Source: Acidobacteriota bacterium
Lineage (GTDB): Bacteria; Acidobacteriota; Terriglobia; Terriglobales; Acidobacteriaceae
Length of the DNA stretch: 56,407 bases
NCBI GenBank assembly: GCA_013288805.1
Contig: JABDBE010000015.1
Location: forward strand, 1 to 56,407
Reading direction: 5' to 3'
Shown: in pieces, positions 8,265 to 16,798 of the stretch
Position numbering within the stretch: the stretch's first letter is position 1
How the letters are laid out: each line of letters starts with the position of its first letter
Translations under genes and position numbers: made by a program
The notes under the pieces: generated by a model
Told to the model about the DNA's origin: nothing
What the model saw: only the letters and a program-made list of their open reading frames with translations
The model's database searches: none

Positions 8265-9398
8265 ATGCGAAATTCAGTTCTAATGACAATGATTGCGCTG
8301 CCGCTTCTGGCAGTATCGACCTACGCCGGCGAGAATCCTTCGTTTGCGCTGGCGAGCGACTCCTATGGTTTCTCGAGCGAGGATTGGGGCGGCGGTTCCT
8401 ATCTCGGAGTCGATACGCGCGATATCACTCCAGATCGACTGGCGGCTCTGCACCTGAAAGACGAACGCGGCGTGGAAGTGACCATGGTCGATCAGGATGC
8501 CCCCGCTGGCAAGGCCGGCCTCAAAGAGCAGGACGTAATCCTGACGTTGAATGGCGCGGATGTGCAAAGCGTCGAGCAACTGCGGAGAATGATCCGTGAA
8601 ACTCCACCGGGGCGAGTGGTGACAGTGGGCATCAGCCGTAACGGTCAAGCCATGAGCATCAAAGTGGAGCTCGCCGACCGCAAGAAAAATTACTCTTACA
8701 ACTACAGTCCTGATGGCAAAGAGTTCAAGTTCAACATGCCGGTTATGCCCACGATGCCTGTGCTGCCTGACCTCCCCGAAATGCCGGTTTCCATCGTGGT
8801 CGTACACTCCTCCGCCCGCAGTGGCCTGATGGTGGAGAACCTTACGCCACAGCTGGGAGATTTCTTTGGAGCCAAGAACGGCGTGGGCGTGCTGGTGCGT
8901 TCGGTTGAAAAGGGAAGCCGTGCCGACAAAGCTGGTTTTCGCGCCGGGGACGTGATCATCAAGATCAACGGCGAACCGATCCATGACAGTGGGGACTTCA
9001 GCCAGGCCCTGCGCTCGCGCAAGGACAACACCGCCAGTATCAGCGTGATTCGCGACAAGAAAGAACAGACCATCAGCATCACTTTACCGGAGCGCAAGCA
9101 ATCGGATCTTTTCCGCGAAAGTACAGACGTTGAGATCCCTGAGATCGATGCGGCGACACGAGAGGAATTAAGTAAGATGGAGTCTGAAATGGCTCACCTC
9201 AAGCCGGAGATGGAAGAAGCCATCAATCGCCAGATGAAGGAACTGAAACCGGAGATTGAGCGCCAAACCCGCGAAGCCAAAAGACGGAGCGAAGAGATCA
9301 CAAGGCAGATGCGCGATGTGCAACGGCAATGGCGGGACCATCAGCACGAGATCGAGCGAGAGCTACGAGAGGAATTTGGTAGTCCCACCGAATTCTGA
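8265..9398 (+). CDS. Exported protein with two PDZ domains and a coiled coil
   Basis: 377 aa with a signal peptide (residues 1-21, ending VSTYA). The first PDZ domain is at about 46-135 ('YLGVDTRDIT', 'AGLKEQDVILTLNG'). The second is at about 186-276 ('GVGVLVRSVEKGSRADKAGF', 'AGDVIIKINGEPI'). A charged Glu/Arg/Lys coiled coil covers about 295-372. There is no protease domain, so it is a DegP/HtrA-like binding module without catalysis. The ATG at 8265 follows GGGAGG and lies 22 bases after the DUF4097 gene, so it closes the operon. It may bind misfolded or exposed C-termini in the periplasm (inference). Confidence 0.87.
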   Translation: MRNSVLMTMIALPLLAVSTYAGENPSFALASDSYGFSSEDWGGGSYLGVDTRDITPDRLAALHLKDERGVEVTMVDQDAPAGKAGLKEQDVILTLNGADVQSVEQLRRMIRETPPGRVVTVGISRNGQAMSIKVELADRKKNYSYNYSPDGKEFKFNMPVMPTMPVLPDLPEMPVSIVVVHSSARSGLMVENLTPQLGDFFGAKNGVGVLVRSVEKGSRADKAGFRAGDVIIKINGEPIHDSGDFSQALRSRKDNTASISVIRDKKEQTISITLPERKQSDLFRESTDVEIPEIDAATREELSKMESEMAHLKPEMEEAINRQMKELKPEIERQTREAKRRSEEITRQMRDVQRQWRDHQHEIERELREEFGSPTEF

Positions 9399-9483
9399 TG
9401 GGATGGTAAATTACATTTCGCAGTCGATGTGTCCATTAGGCTAACGCATCGCCGTCGATATCGCATCCCCAGGCAAAGACCCG

Positions 9484-9509
9484 GTTCCCTCGCCCTGCTC
9501 GGGATGACA
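9484..9509. repeat. Dispersed GATCCCTC...GGGATGACA element
   Basis: GTTCCCTCGCCCTGCTCGGG ATGACA in the gap between two convergent genes. Same family as 4180-4206 and 20427-20553. Confidence 0.65.
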
Positions 9510-9526
9510 TTTATTTTAGGATGGCT

Positions 9527-11038
9527 TTACTTACCGGAGCCTTGCGCCAACCCACGTCTTGGGGCCAGGAAGACCCGATTCCGGCCTGCTTGTTTTGCGG
9601 CATACAATCCAGCGTCGGCTGCCTTTACTAATTCGTCGCGCGTAGTACCGTGCTCGGAATAGTTTGCGGTTCCTGCGCTGATCGTGACCCGCCGGGGAAC
9701 GCCGGGGAACTGCCAGGCTTCCACCGACTTCCGCAGTTTTTCCGCGACGCCCAAGGCGTGAACCGCGTTGGTTTGACAGAGCAGAATGGCGAATTCTTCC
9801 CCTCCGAAGCGGCACAGAACATCGATCTTCCGTAATTGCTGGTGGAAAATGGAGGACACTTGCCGCAGCACCTCGTCTCCCAACAGGTGACCGAATTCAT
9901 CGTTCAGGCGCTTGAATTGGTCAATGTCCACCATGACCACGGCCATACCTGTGCCGAAGCGTTCGGCGCGCTCGATTTCCTCCACAATGCGTAATTCGAA
10001 AAACCGTCGATTGAAGATTCCAGTGAGCCCGTCGAGATAGGCCAACTGTTTTACCCGTTCGACATAATGGGCATTCTGAATGGCGGTGGCGCAGATGTCG
10101 GCTACGGACTCCAGCGGCTGCGTGTCGGTAGGGTTGAAGGCGCCGGCCCGGGATGTATCCAGCACTAGAACCCCGAGAGTCTGGCCGAATGAAACCAGCG
10201 GAATGCACATGCTAGAGGCGGTTTCGACGTATAAGGCAACGTCAGAGGCCGCTCTCGTGTCGTTTTCGATCAGCGTCTTTCCCGCGGCCAGGGCTCGTTG
10301 CCAAAGTCCCGCATCGTCGGGCAGCCTACCGCCTTCAGGAGCGCGTCCGGTGAGCTTTCCATGGCTTGCGCGGAGAACCAGCTCTTCCTCATCCTTCAGC
10401 AACACTGAAACGTGGCAAAGCTGAAAAGCGTGCTGGATTCGCATGCATACCTGGGAGAGCAATTCTTTCAAATCGAGCACGGCCGTCATCTGCTGCGCGA
10501 TTGCGTTGATCGCTTCCAATTGCGAGGCGCGCTGTCTCTCCAGCGAGTACAGGCGGGCATTCTGCAAGGCCATGGAGGCCTGGGTCGAAAACAGCGCCAG
10601 AAGGTCGATGGTCTCTGAATCGAAGTGGTTGAGATTTTCGCTCTGGCAGTCCAGTACGCCCACCACGTCGTCCCGTACCATCAATGGAACGGCGAGCTCG
10701 GAGCGGGTATTCCTGGACGACTGAATGTAGCGTGCGTCCTTGGTAACGTCTGCGGCGTAGACGGGACGTTTCTGCTGAGCCGCCGCTCCCGTGATGCCGG
10801 TTCCGATCGGGAGCCGAATCTTGTCGTGACCTTCATCCCATCCGACCTGGCAGCGCACGTAGAGTTCGTTTTTATCCCGCAAAAGGATAGCGACGTTCTG
10901 CAGGTGAAAATAATCGCGCGCGATAGTCAGGATCTGCTGCAGCACCTCATCCAGATCAAAGGTGGAGAGTACCGCCTGACTCGCGTCATAGAGAATGGAG
11001 ATCTTTTGCATGCTCTGGCAAGATTCTAGCTGTACCAT
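9527..11038 (-). CDS. GAF-GAF-GGDEF diguanylate cyclase
   Basis: 503 aa soluble enzyme predicted to make cyclic di-GMP from two GTP. Two GAF sensor domains (about 15-165 and 180-330) are followed by a GGDEF domain (about 340-495). The active-site motif is GGEEF at residues 412-416. The allosteric inhibitory site RxxD is present as 'RKID', five residues before it, so product feedback is expected. The start is the ATG at 11038, with an internal ATG nine codons on as the alternative. It stands alone and could share c-di-GMP signalling with the PilZ protein at 22.5-23.2 kb (inference). Confidence 0.92.
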   Translation of the reverse strand: MVQLESCQSMQKISILYDASQAVLSTFDLDEVLQQILTIARDYFHLQNVAILLRDKNELYVRCQVGWDEGHDKIRLPIGTGITGAAAQQKRPVYAADVTKDARYIQSSRNTRSELAVPLMVRDDVVGVLDCQSENLNHFDSETIDLLALFSTQASMALQNARLYSLERQRASQLEAINAIAQQMTAVLDLKELLSQVCMRIQHAFQLCHVSVLLKDEEELVLRASHGKLTGRAPEGGRLPDDAGLWQRALAAGKTLIENDTRAASDVALYVETASSMCIPLVSFGQTLGVLVLDTSRAGAFNPTDTQPLESVADICATAIQNAHYVERVKQLAYLDGLTGIFNRRFFELRIVEEIERAERFGTGMAVVMVDIDQFKRLNDEFGHLLGDEVLRQVSSIFHQQLRKIDVLCRFGGEEFAILLCQTNAVHALGVAEKLRKSVEAWQFPGVPRRVTISAGTANYSEHGTTRDELVKAADAGLYAAKQAGRNRVFLAPRRGLAQGSGK

Positions 11039-11167
11039 CCCCGGTTACGGAGGTTCCGAAAGTAACCTACTGCAGGAGGGCGGGTTTTTGTCCGAAATCC
11101 AGACAGGCGACTGCGGCGGTTTAAGAGCTGCAGGGGAAAGAATATCGAGTTTGGAGGTCCGACGAGT

Positions 11168-11389
11168 TTAACGTCTGGAACGATTCGAGTCTCGCCTCCA
11201 TCCAGCGACAGTCTTGATTATGCCGAATGCCACCAGACACAGCCAGAAGTCCACCAGCAGCCCAAGGTCGATCTGAAAAGGCACGTGGCGGGCGCGAGGC
11301 GGTAAATGCCTAACCAGCAAAAAATAGGCAGCGTTCCCGGCGAGAACCGCCGCGAGGGCATGAACGAAATTGATTGCTGCTTTGGACAT
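11168..11389 (-). CDS. Small hypothetical membrane protein
   Basis: 73 aa, not recognised. Two hydrophobic stretches, about 5-26 (INFVHALAAVLAGNAAYFLLV) and 40-62 (LGLLVDFWLCLVAFGIIKTV), then a basic Arg-rich end. This looks like a genuine two-span inner-membrane protein of unknown role. It is divergent from recG. Confidence 0.6.
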   Translation of the reverse strand: MSKAAINFVHALAAVLAGNAAYFLLVRHLPPRARHVPFQIDLGLLVDFWLCLVAFGIIKTVAGWRRDSNRSRR

Positions 11390-11481
11390 GACCGATCACG
11401 ATCGAATCGAGGTGCCTGGTCTCGGGTTAGAAACGTCACGCGGACTATAGCACCCCCGAGCTCCTGCTAACATCCCTTCAG

Positions 11482-13659
11482 ATGCTGCAACTGAGCACGT
11501 CCGTTAAATACGTGAAAGGGGTGGGCCCGAAGCTTGCTGAACTGCTCGCTGGCAAGGGCATCCAGAGCCTCGACGATCTGTTGCACTATCTGCCATTTCG
11601 TTACGAGGACCGGCTGAACCCGAGGGGTATTGCCGAACTGCGCGCGGGTGAAATGGCTACCGTGATTGCGGAAGTGCGGACTTCGGGTCTCTTCCGCACC
11701 CGTCGCATGCCCATTTTTCAGATGACTGCCGGACAGGGCCGGACGCGACTGAAGTGCATCTGGTTCAACGCCACCTACCTTAAGGACAAATTCAAACCCG
11801 GCCAGATCGTGGCGCTTTACGGAAAAGTCGAGCAGGATTACCGCGGAGGCGAACTTCAACTCACTCAGCCTCAATTCGAAATCATTGGGGAAGCTTCCGA
11901 AGACGGCGGCGCTGATTCTGCGGAACAGAAATTGGCCGCATCGCTCGAAATCGGCCGGATCGTGCCTATTTATGAGGCCATTGGGCAAGGCCGGCTAAGC
12001 TCTCGCTGGTTTCGCCGCGTCATTCACGCCGCACTCGAGAATTTGACTTCGGATTTGCCCGATCCCGTCCCAGCGGCAGTTCGAAGTCATCTGAGCCTCA
12101 TCTCCCCACGAGAAGCTTTGCAGAAAGTTCACTGGCCCGAGCCTGGCGAAAGTATCGAGGACCTGCAATCTTCACGCACGCCGGCTCATGTGCGCCTGAT
12201 TTTTGAGGAGCTGTTTTTCGTCGAGCTCGGACTCGAACTCAAACGTCGCGAGCAGAAGGCACAAACCGGGATCGCGTTTCAACTGGATGATCGCGCCCGC
12301 GCCGCCATCAAGAAGATTCTTCCGTTCCATCCCACGGGCGCGCAGAAGCGGGTGCTGAAGGAAATCGCCTCTGATATGGAGAAACCATTTCCCATGCGCC
12401 GCCTGTTGCAGGGCGACGTGGGTTCGGGCAAAACCATCGTCGCCTTTGAAGCTGCAATTATCGCAATGGAGAACGGATACCAGGTTGCGCTGATGGCGCC
12501 CACTGAAATCCTAGCTCAACAACATTATTTTTCTGCCCGCCGCATCCTCGAAAGCGCGGGCTATCGGGTCGTGCTCCTCACCGGCTCGATGGAGGACGAT
12601 CGCAAGCGCGAAACTCGCCGATACATTGCGCAAGGCAACGCCCAACTCGTGATTGGGACGCACGCTCTGATCGAACAAAAAGTCGAGTTCGCAAAACTAG
12701 GTATGGTAATCGTGGACGAACAACATCGCTTCGGAGTCCTGCAGCGCTTCAAGCTCATGAAAAAATCAAGCGACGCCCAGGTCGAGCCGAACTCGGTAGC
12801 TTCTCCTGAGCCAGACGTTCTAGTGATGACCGCGACTCCAATCCCGCGCACGCTTGCTCTAACGCTCTACGGCGACCTGGACGTGAGCGTGATCGACGAA
12901 ATGCCCCCGGGTCGCACTCCAATCGTGACTCGCTGCGTGTCGGACGAGCGCTCGACGGAAGTGTGGGACTTCGTACGCAAGCAAGCGGCGGCGGGCCATC
13001 AAACCTACGTCGTGTATCCCGTGATCGAGGAAAACGAAGAGACCGAACTAAAAGCCGCGATGAAGATGTACAAAGAGCTGAGCAAGAGCATCTTCCCTGA
13101 TCTGCGGGTTGGCGTCCTGCATGGCCGCATGGATCCTGACTTGAAAGAGCAAGTCATGCGGCTGTTCCAGAAGGGCGAGTTGGACATTCTGGTGTCTACG
13201 ACCGTAATTGAGGTTGGGGTCGACGTTTCCAACGCAACCATGATGGTCATCGAACATGCGGAGCGCTTCGGACTGGCCCAGCTTCATCAGCTCCGCGGTC
13301 GCATTGGCCGTGGCGCTGCCAAGTCTTACTGCGTGCTTATGACTGGAGGCAAGGTTTCCGAAGACGGAGAGCGGCGCCTTGATGCCATGGTACGCACTAA
13401 CGACGGATTTCAGATTGCTGAACTTGATTTAGAGCTTCGCGGCCCGGGTGAATTCTTCGGTACGCGCCAGGCGGGCATGCCAAGCTTCCAGGTGGCGAAT
13501 CTGATCCGCGATCGCCAGTTACTGGAAGCCGCCAAGCGCGAGGCCGCCGCAGTCCTGGCGGGTACAGACTCAGAAATCACACAAGCAGAAATCGACACAG
13601 CTCTGCGTCACATGCGCACTCGCTGGCATAAGAGTTACGGCTTGGTGGAAGTTGGCTAG
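11482..13659 (+). CDS. recG: ATP-dependent DNA helicase RecG
   Basis: 725 aa branch-migration helicase that reverses stalled forks and processes Holliday junctions. The N-terminal wedge/OB part starts 'LSTSVKYVKGVGPKLAELL' (helix-hairpin-helix-like) and includes the beta-barrel around 50-150. The helicase core has Walker A 'GDVGSGKT', DExH-type 'VVDEQHRFG', 'TATPIPRTL' and the motif VI region 'QLRGRIGRGAAKSYC'. The family C-terminal 'LRGPGEFFGTRQAG' is present. Length is close to the family average, so it appears intact. Confidence 0.96.
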   Translation: MLQLSTSVKYVKGVGPKLAELLAGKGIQSLDDLLHYLPFRYEDRLNPRGIAELRAGEMATVIAEVRTSGLFRTRRMPIFQMTAGQGRTRLKCIWFNATYLKDKFKPGQIVALYGKVEQDYRGGELQLTQPQFEIIGEASEDGGADSAEQKLAASLEIGRIVPIYEAIGQGRLSSRWFRRVIHAALENLTSDLPDPVPAAVRSHLSLISPREALQKVHWPEPGESIEDLQSSRTPAHVRLIFEELFFVELGLELKRREQKAQTGIAFQLDDRARAAIKKILPFHPTGAQKRVLKEIASDMEKPFPMRRLLQGDVGSGKTIVAFEAAIIAMENGYQVALMAPTEILAQQHYFSARRILESAGYRVVLLTGSMEDDRKRETRRYIAQGNAQLVIGTHALIEQKVEFAKLGMVIVDEQHRFGVLQRFKLMKKSSDAQVEPNSVASPEPDVLVMTATPIPRTLALTLYGDLDVSVIDEMPPGRTPIVTRCVSDERSTEVWDFVRKQAAAGHQTYVVYPVIEENEETELKAAMKMYKELSKSIFPDLRVGVLHGRMDPDLKEQVMRLFQKGELDILVSTTVIEVGVDVSNATMMVIEHAERFGLAQLHQLRGRIGRGAAKSYCVLMTGGKVSEDGERRLDAMVRTNDGFQIAELDLELRGPGEFFGTRQAGMPSFQVANLIRDRQLLEAAKREAAAVLAGTDSEITQAEIDTALRHMRTRWHKSYGLVEVG

Positions 13660-13782
13660 CCGTTTGGGATTGAGCGCGGATATCCTCGCCCGTCTTATGA
13701 AATCGCGTGGACAGGGACGCCCTCATTCGTGCCTAGATCTCGACCACGCCTTGGTCTTACGGTGCTGGCAGTGGGATAATCA

Positions 13783-15231
13783 ATGCCGGTGAAAATCGAC
13801 TCAATCGCCGATCTGTACCGAAAACTGCCCTCGGTAGATGAACTCCAGCGCAGTTCTGAGCTTGCGGCGCTCGCTGCGAGCGAAGGTCAAGCCGCAGTCA
13901 CCGATGCCGCCCGCGCTGTGCTGGCATCGCTGCGGCAGGAAATTAGCGACGGGCGCCTCGACGCGAGTGCTGTCGATCTCGCTCTTTCTGGACTCGAGAA
14001 CGCCATAATCCGGAGGGTTCGGCAATCGCTGAAATATTCATTGCACCCGGTCATCAATGCTACCGGAGTTATTCTGCATACCAATCTAGGTCGCGCTCCG
14101 CTGCCGGCCTCGACGCTAGAGCACATTCGAGAAACTGCGGCCAGTTATTCCAATCTCGAATTCGAGGTAGAAACGGGCGAACGGGGCAAGCGCGATGTGC
14201 ATGTCGACCGCCTGTTCCGCAAACTGCTTGATGAAAGCGCAGCGACGGGCGTCCCCGCCCGTGGGGCCGAGCCGGGAATCTCCACCATTGTGGTGAACAA
14301 TAACGCCGCCGCAGTCCTCCTTGCGCTCAACACTCTCGCGGAGGGCGGCGAGGTGATCGTTTCCCGAGGCGAGCTGGTCGAAATCGGCGGTTCCTTCCGC
14401 ATTCCGGATGTCATGTCGAAATCGAACGCCATCCTGCGCGAGGTAGGAACGACGAACCGAACCCGCGTCAGCGATTACGAAAAAGAGATCAACGACAAGA
14501 CGCGGCTGCTACTGCGGGTGCATCGCTCCAACTTTCAGATCACCGGATTCACCGAGCAACCACAAATCGAAGAACTGGTGAGCCTGGCTCGCAAGCGCAA
14601 GCTTCCTCTTGTGGAAGATCTAGGCAGCGGCGCATTGTTCGATCTACGCTTGATTGGCGTTAAGGGCGAGCCCAGTGTGCTCGACAGCCTGCGGCAAGGG
14701 GTGGATGTCGTGACCTATAGCGGTGACAAATTGCTCGGCGGCCCTCAAGCTGGGATCCTGAGTGGCCGCAGTGATCTGATCGCTCGCATGCGTGCGAATT
14801 CGCTGTTCCGCGCGCTTCGGGTCGACAAATTGACCTACGCAGCCCTCGAAGCCACTTTGCTCGCCTATGTCAAAGGCGACCACGATGCGATCCCCGCCTT
14901 GCGCATGATGCATTTATCGAAAGAAGAGATCGGACGGCGGGCGGAGGCGGTGGCAGAGAAAATAATCCCGTCCCGGTTGTCACTAGAGGTGATCGACGGC
15001 GAGTCCGTAATCGGTGGTGGAGCTGCGCCTTCTGCTGTACTGCCGACGCGACTACTAGCGATCGCTTGCGAGGGCTTGAGCGCTGACGAGTTCTCGTCAA
15101 GCTTACGGGCCGCCGATCCACCCATCATCGCGCGGGTTGAGGACGGCCGCGTGCTGCTCGATTTGCGCACTGTATTCCCCCAGCAGGACGAAGCGATCGT
15201 GAAGGCTCTTATAGAAGTAGCGAGAAAATGA
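13783..15231 (+). CDS. selA: L-seryl-tRNA(Sec) selenium transferase
   Basis: PLP enzyme converting seryl-tRNA(Sec) to selenocysteinyl-tRNA with selenophosphate. 482 aa. Visible are the N-terminal 'YRKLPSVDELQRS', 'VINATGVILHTNLGRAPL', 'VVNNNAAAVLLAL' and the PLP lysine Lys316 in 'YSGDKLLGGPQAG'. About residues 150-165 ('ESAATGVPARGAEPG') are an insertion relative to the usual spacing and are encoded by a GC palindrome. No selB, selD or tRNA-Sec is in the window, so the pathway must be completed elsewhere or SelA serves another role. Confidence 0.93.
   Translation: MPVKIDSIADLYRKLPSVDELQRSSELAALAASEGQAAVTDAARAVLASLRQEISDGRLDASAVDLALSGLENAIIRRVRQSLKYSLHPVINATGVILHTNLGRAPLPASTLEHIRETAASYSNLEFEVETGERGKRDVHVDRLFRKLLDESAATGVPARGAEPGISTIVVNNNAAAVLLALNTLAEGGEVIVSRGELVEIGGSFRIPDVMSKSNAILREVGTTNRTRVSDYEKEINDKTRLLLRVHRSNFQITGFTEQPQIEELVSLARKRKLPLVEDLGSGALFDLRLIGVKGEPSVLDSLRQGVDVVTYSGDKLLGGPQAGILSGRSDLIARMRANSLFRALRVDKLTYAALEATLLAYVKGDHDAIPALRMMHLSKEEIGRRAEAVAEKIIPSRLSLEVIDGESVIGGGAAPSAVLPTRLLAIACEGLSADEFSSSLRAADPPIIARVEDGRVLLDLRTVFPQQDEAIVKALIEVARK
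14245..14262. repeat. GC-rich palindrome inside selA
   Basis: ACGGGCG/CGCCCGT arms around TCCC, in frame in a loop just before the conserved 'VVNNNAAAVLL'. Same core as in ispE (100-119). Confidence 0.7.
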
Positions 15232-15246
15232 TCGGGCAAGAACGTA

Positions 15247-15777
15247 GTGGCGACTCTCTACACCATCGGCCATTCCACACGCTCGCTGGATGAACTCATT
15301 GCTGTCCTGCAAGCTCACTCGATTCAGACCTTGGTCGATATTCGCTCCTTTCCAATGTCGCGCCGCTTGCCCCATTTCAATCGCGAAGCGCTGGAGACAA
15401 CGCTACACGAGGCCGGAATTCGATACATCTGGCTCAAAGAACTTGGCGGACGCCGCAAGAAGATCCGCGAGGATTCGCCCAACCTCGCGCTACGCAATGA
15501 CAGCTTCCGCAACTATGCCGATTACATGCTTACGGAAGATTTCCGGCGCGGCATCGCCGAGCTGATCAAACTGGCAGAGCAGTCACGGACCGCTTACATG
15601 TGCGCTGAGCGAGTTTATTTCCGTTGCCACCGTATGTTGGTTTCCGATTGGCTGGTGGCTCACGGGCACACCGTCTTTCATATCGACGGAACCGGACCCG
15701 TCAAAAAGCATGAACTCATGTCTGAAGCGCGCATGATCGATGGGCAGGTCATTTATCGCGGCGACAGGCTGCTCTGA
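15247..15777 (+). CDS. DUF488 family protein
   Basis: 176 aa. Starts with GTG at 15247, giving 'ATLYTIGHSTRSLDELI', the family signature. It then has 'LVDIRSFPMSRRLPHFN' and, near the C-terminus, 'CAERVYFRCHRMLVSDWL', the conserved Cys/His stretch. The function of DUF488 is not established. It lies 15 bases after selA and may be co-transcribed with it. Confidence 0.9.
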   Translation: MATLYTIGHSTRSLDELIAVLQAHSIQTLVDIRSFPMSRRLPHFNREALETTLHEAGIRYIWLKELGGRRKKIREDSPNLALRNDSFRNYADYMLTEDFRRGIAELIKLAEQSRTAYMCAERVYFRCHRMLVSDWLVAHGHTVFHIDGTGPVKKHELMSEARMIDGQVIYRGDRLL

Positions 15778-15850
15778 ATATATCGAACCTTCGGAAGCGC
15801 ATTGTGCCCGCACTGATTTAGACTTTCACTTGCAGCACAATGAGGTGAAC

Positions 15851-16288
15851 ATGGCCGAACGTACTCCGCAGACTTTTGCCAATCATGTAAGATTCGATCC
15901 TCCATTCCACTACTTTGTAGCGCCGGTCTTTGTCATTTCGTGGATCATCAGCGTGGTCGTCGCGGTCCGGCGTCCCTGTTTTCTGCACTTCTGGATCGTG
16001 ATATTCAATACGGCTTTAATCGTTGCAGTCACCCGGTTCAGGCAATACGCGCTGAAAGTGCAGGATCGCGTCATAAGACTTGAAGAGCGAGAGCGGCTGG
16101 CAATGCTGGTGCCCGATTCGCTGCGCCCACAGATCGGAAAGCTCAGCGAGCGTCAGCTCATCGCACTCCGTTTTGCCTCGGACGAAGAAGCGGCAGGGCT
16201 GGTTGAACGCACCCTGTCGGCGAATCTTGCGCCTGCTGATATTAAGAAGGCCATCAAGAATTGGCGGCCGGATTATTGGCGAGTCTAA
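15851..16288 (+). CDS. DUF6526-like membrane protein
   Basis: 145 aa. The start at 15851 follows TGAGGTGAAC and gives 'MAERTPQTFANHVRFDPPFHYF', typical of this family. Two membrane spans are at about 22-42 and 48-66. The cytoplasmic C-terminal part, 'LRPQIGKLSERQLIALRFASDEE', is helical. Function unknown. The frame is open upstream to 15740, overlapping DUF488, but that part is not family sequence. Confidence 0.85.
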   Translation: MAERTPQTFANHVRFDPPFHYFVAPVFVISWIISVVVAVRRPCFLHFWIVIFNTALIVAVTRFRQYALKVQDRVIRLEERERLAMLVPDSLRPQIGKLSERQLIALRFASDEEAAGLVERTLSANLAPADIKKAIKNWRPDYWRV

Positions 16289-16326
16289 AGGGTCACGGCG
16301 CGTGGTCCCGAGCATTACACTGTCTC

Positions 16327-16704
16327 ATGATTGTCGGCACTGGCATCGACATAGCGGAGGTACCGCGCATCGAGGCGTCGATTGCGCGCTTCGGCGACCG
16401 CTTTGTGCGCAGAATCTTTACCGAGGCTGAGATCCACTACTGTGAATCGAAGGCCAACCGGGTTGAGCGCTACGCGGCGCGATTCGCAGCGAAAGAAGCT
16501 GCGATGAAGGCCATCGGCACTGGCTGGAATCATGGCGTTACGTGGCGTGACGTCGAAGTATGCCGCCAGCCGGGAGGCCGTCCCACCATCGCATTCCACG
16601 GCAAGGCAGCCGAATTCGCGTCCAAGCTGGGCGCGCTGCATGTTGCGCTCTCCCTTTCCCACACGAAAGAATACGCCATCGCGCAGGTTATCCTGGAAGG
16701 TTGA
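16327..16704 (+). CDS. acpS: Holo-[acyl-carrier-protein] synthase
   Basis: Transfers 4'-phosphopantetheine from CoA to the serine of ACP, activating fatty-acid synthesis; its substrates here would include the two ACPs at 28.4-29.0 kb. 125 aa. The ATG at 16327 gives the canonical 'MIVGTGIDIAEVPRIE'. The Mg-binding 'GIDI' and 'RYAARFAAKEAAMKAIG' motifs are present, as is 'LSLSHTKEYAIAQVI'. An upstream in-frame ATG at 16261 lies inside the preceding gene and is rejected. Confidence 0.94.
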   Translation: MIVGTGIDIAEVPRIEASIARFGDRFVRRIFTEAEIHYCESKANRVERYAARFAAKEAAMKAIGTGWNHGVTWRDVEVCRQPGGRPTIAFHGKAAEFASKLGALHVALSLSHTKEYAIAQVILEG

Positions 16705-16798
16705 CGGCTGCTCGGCGCGGGTTCTGACATGGCTGGGTGCCGACGGCTGAATGCTGAGTGCTTTCTGTTAGACTGTCGCATTCCAGAGCGAAGACCGA

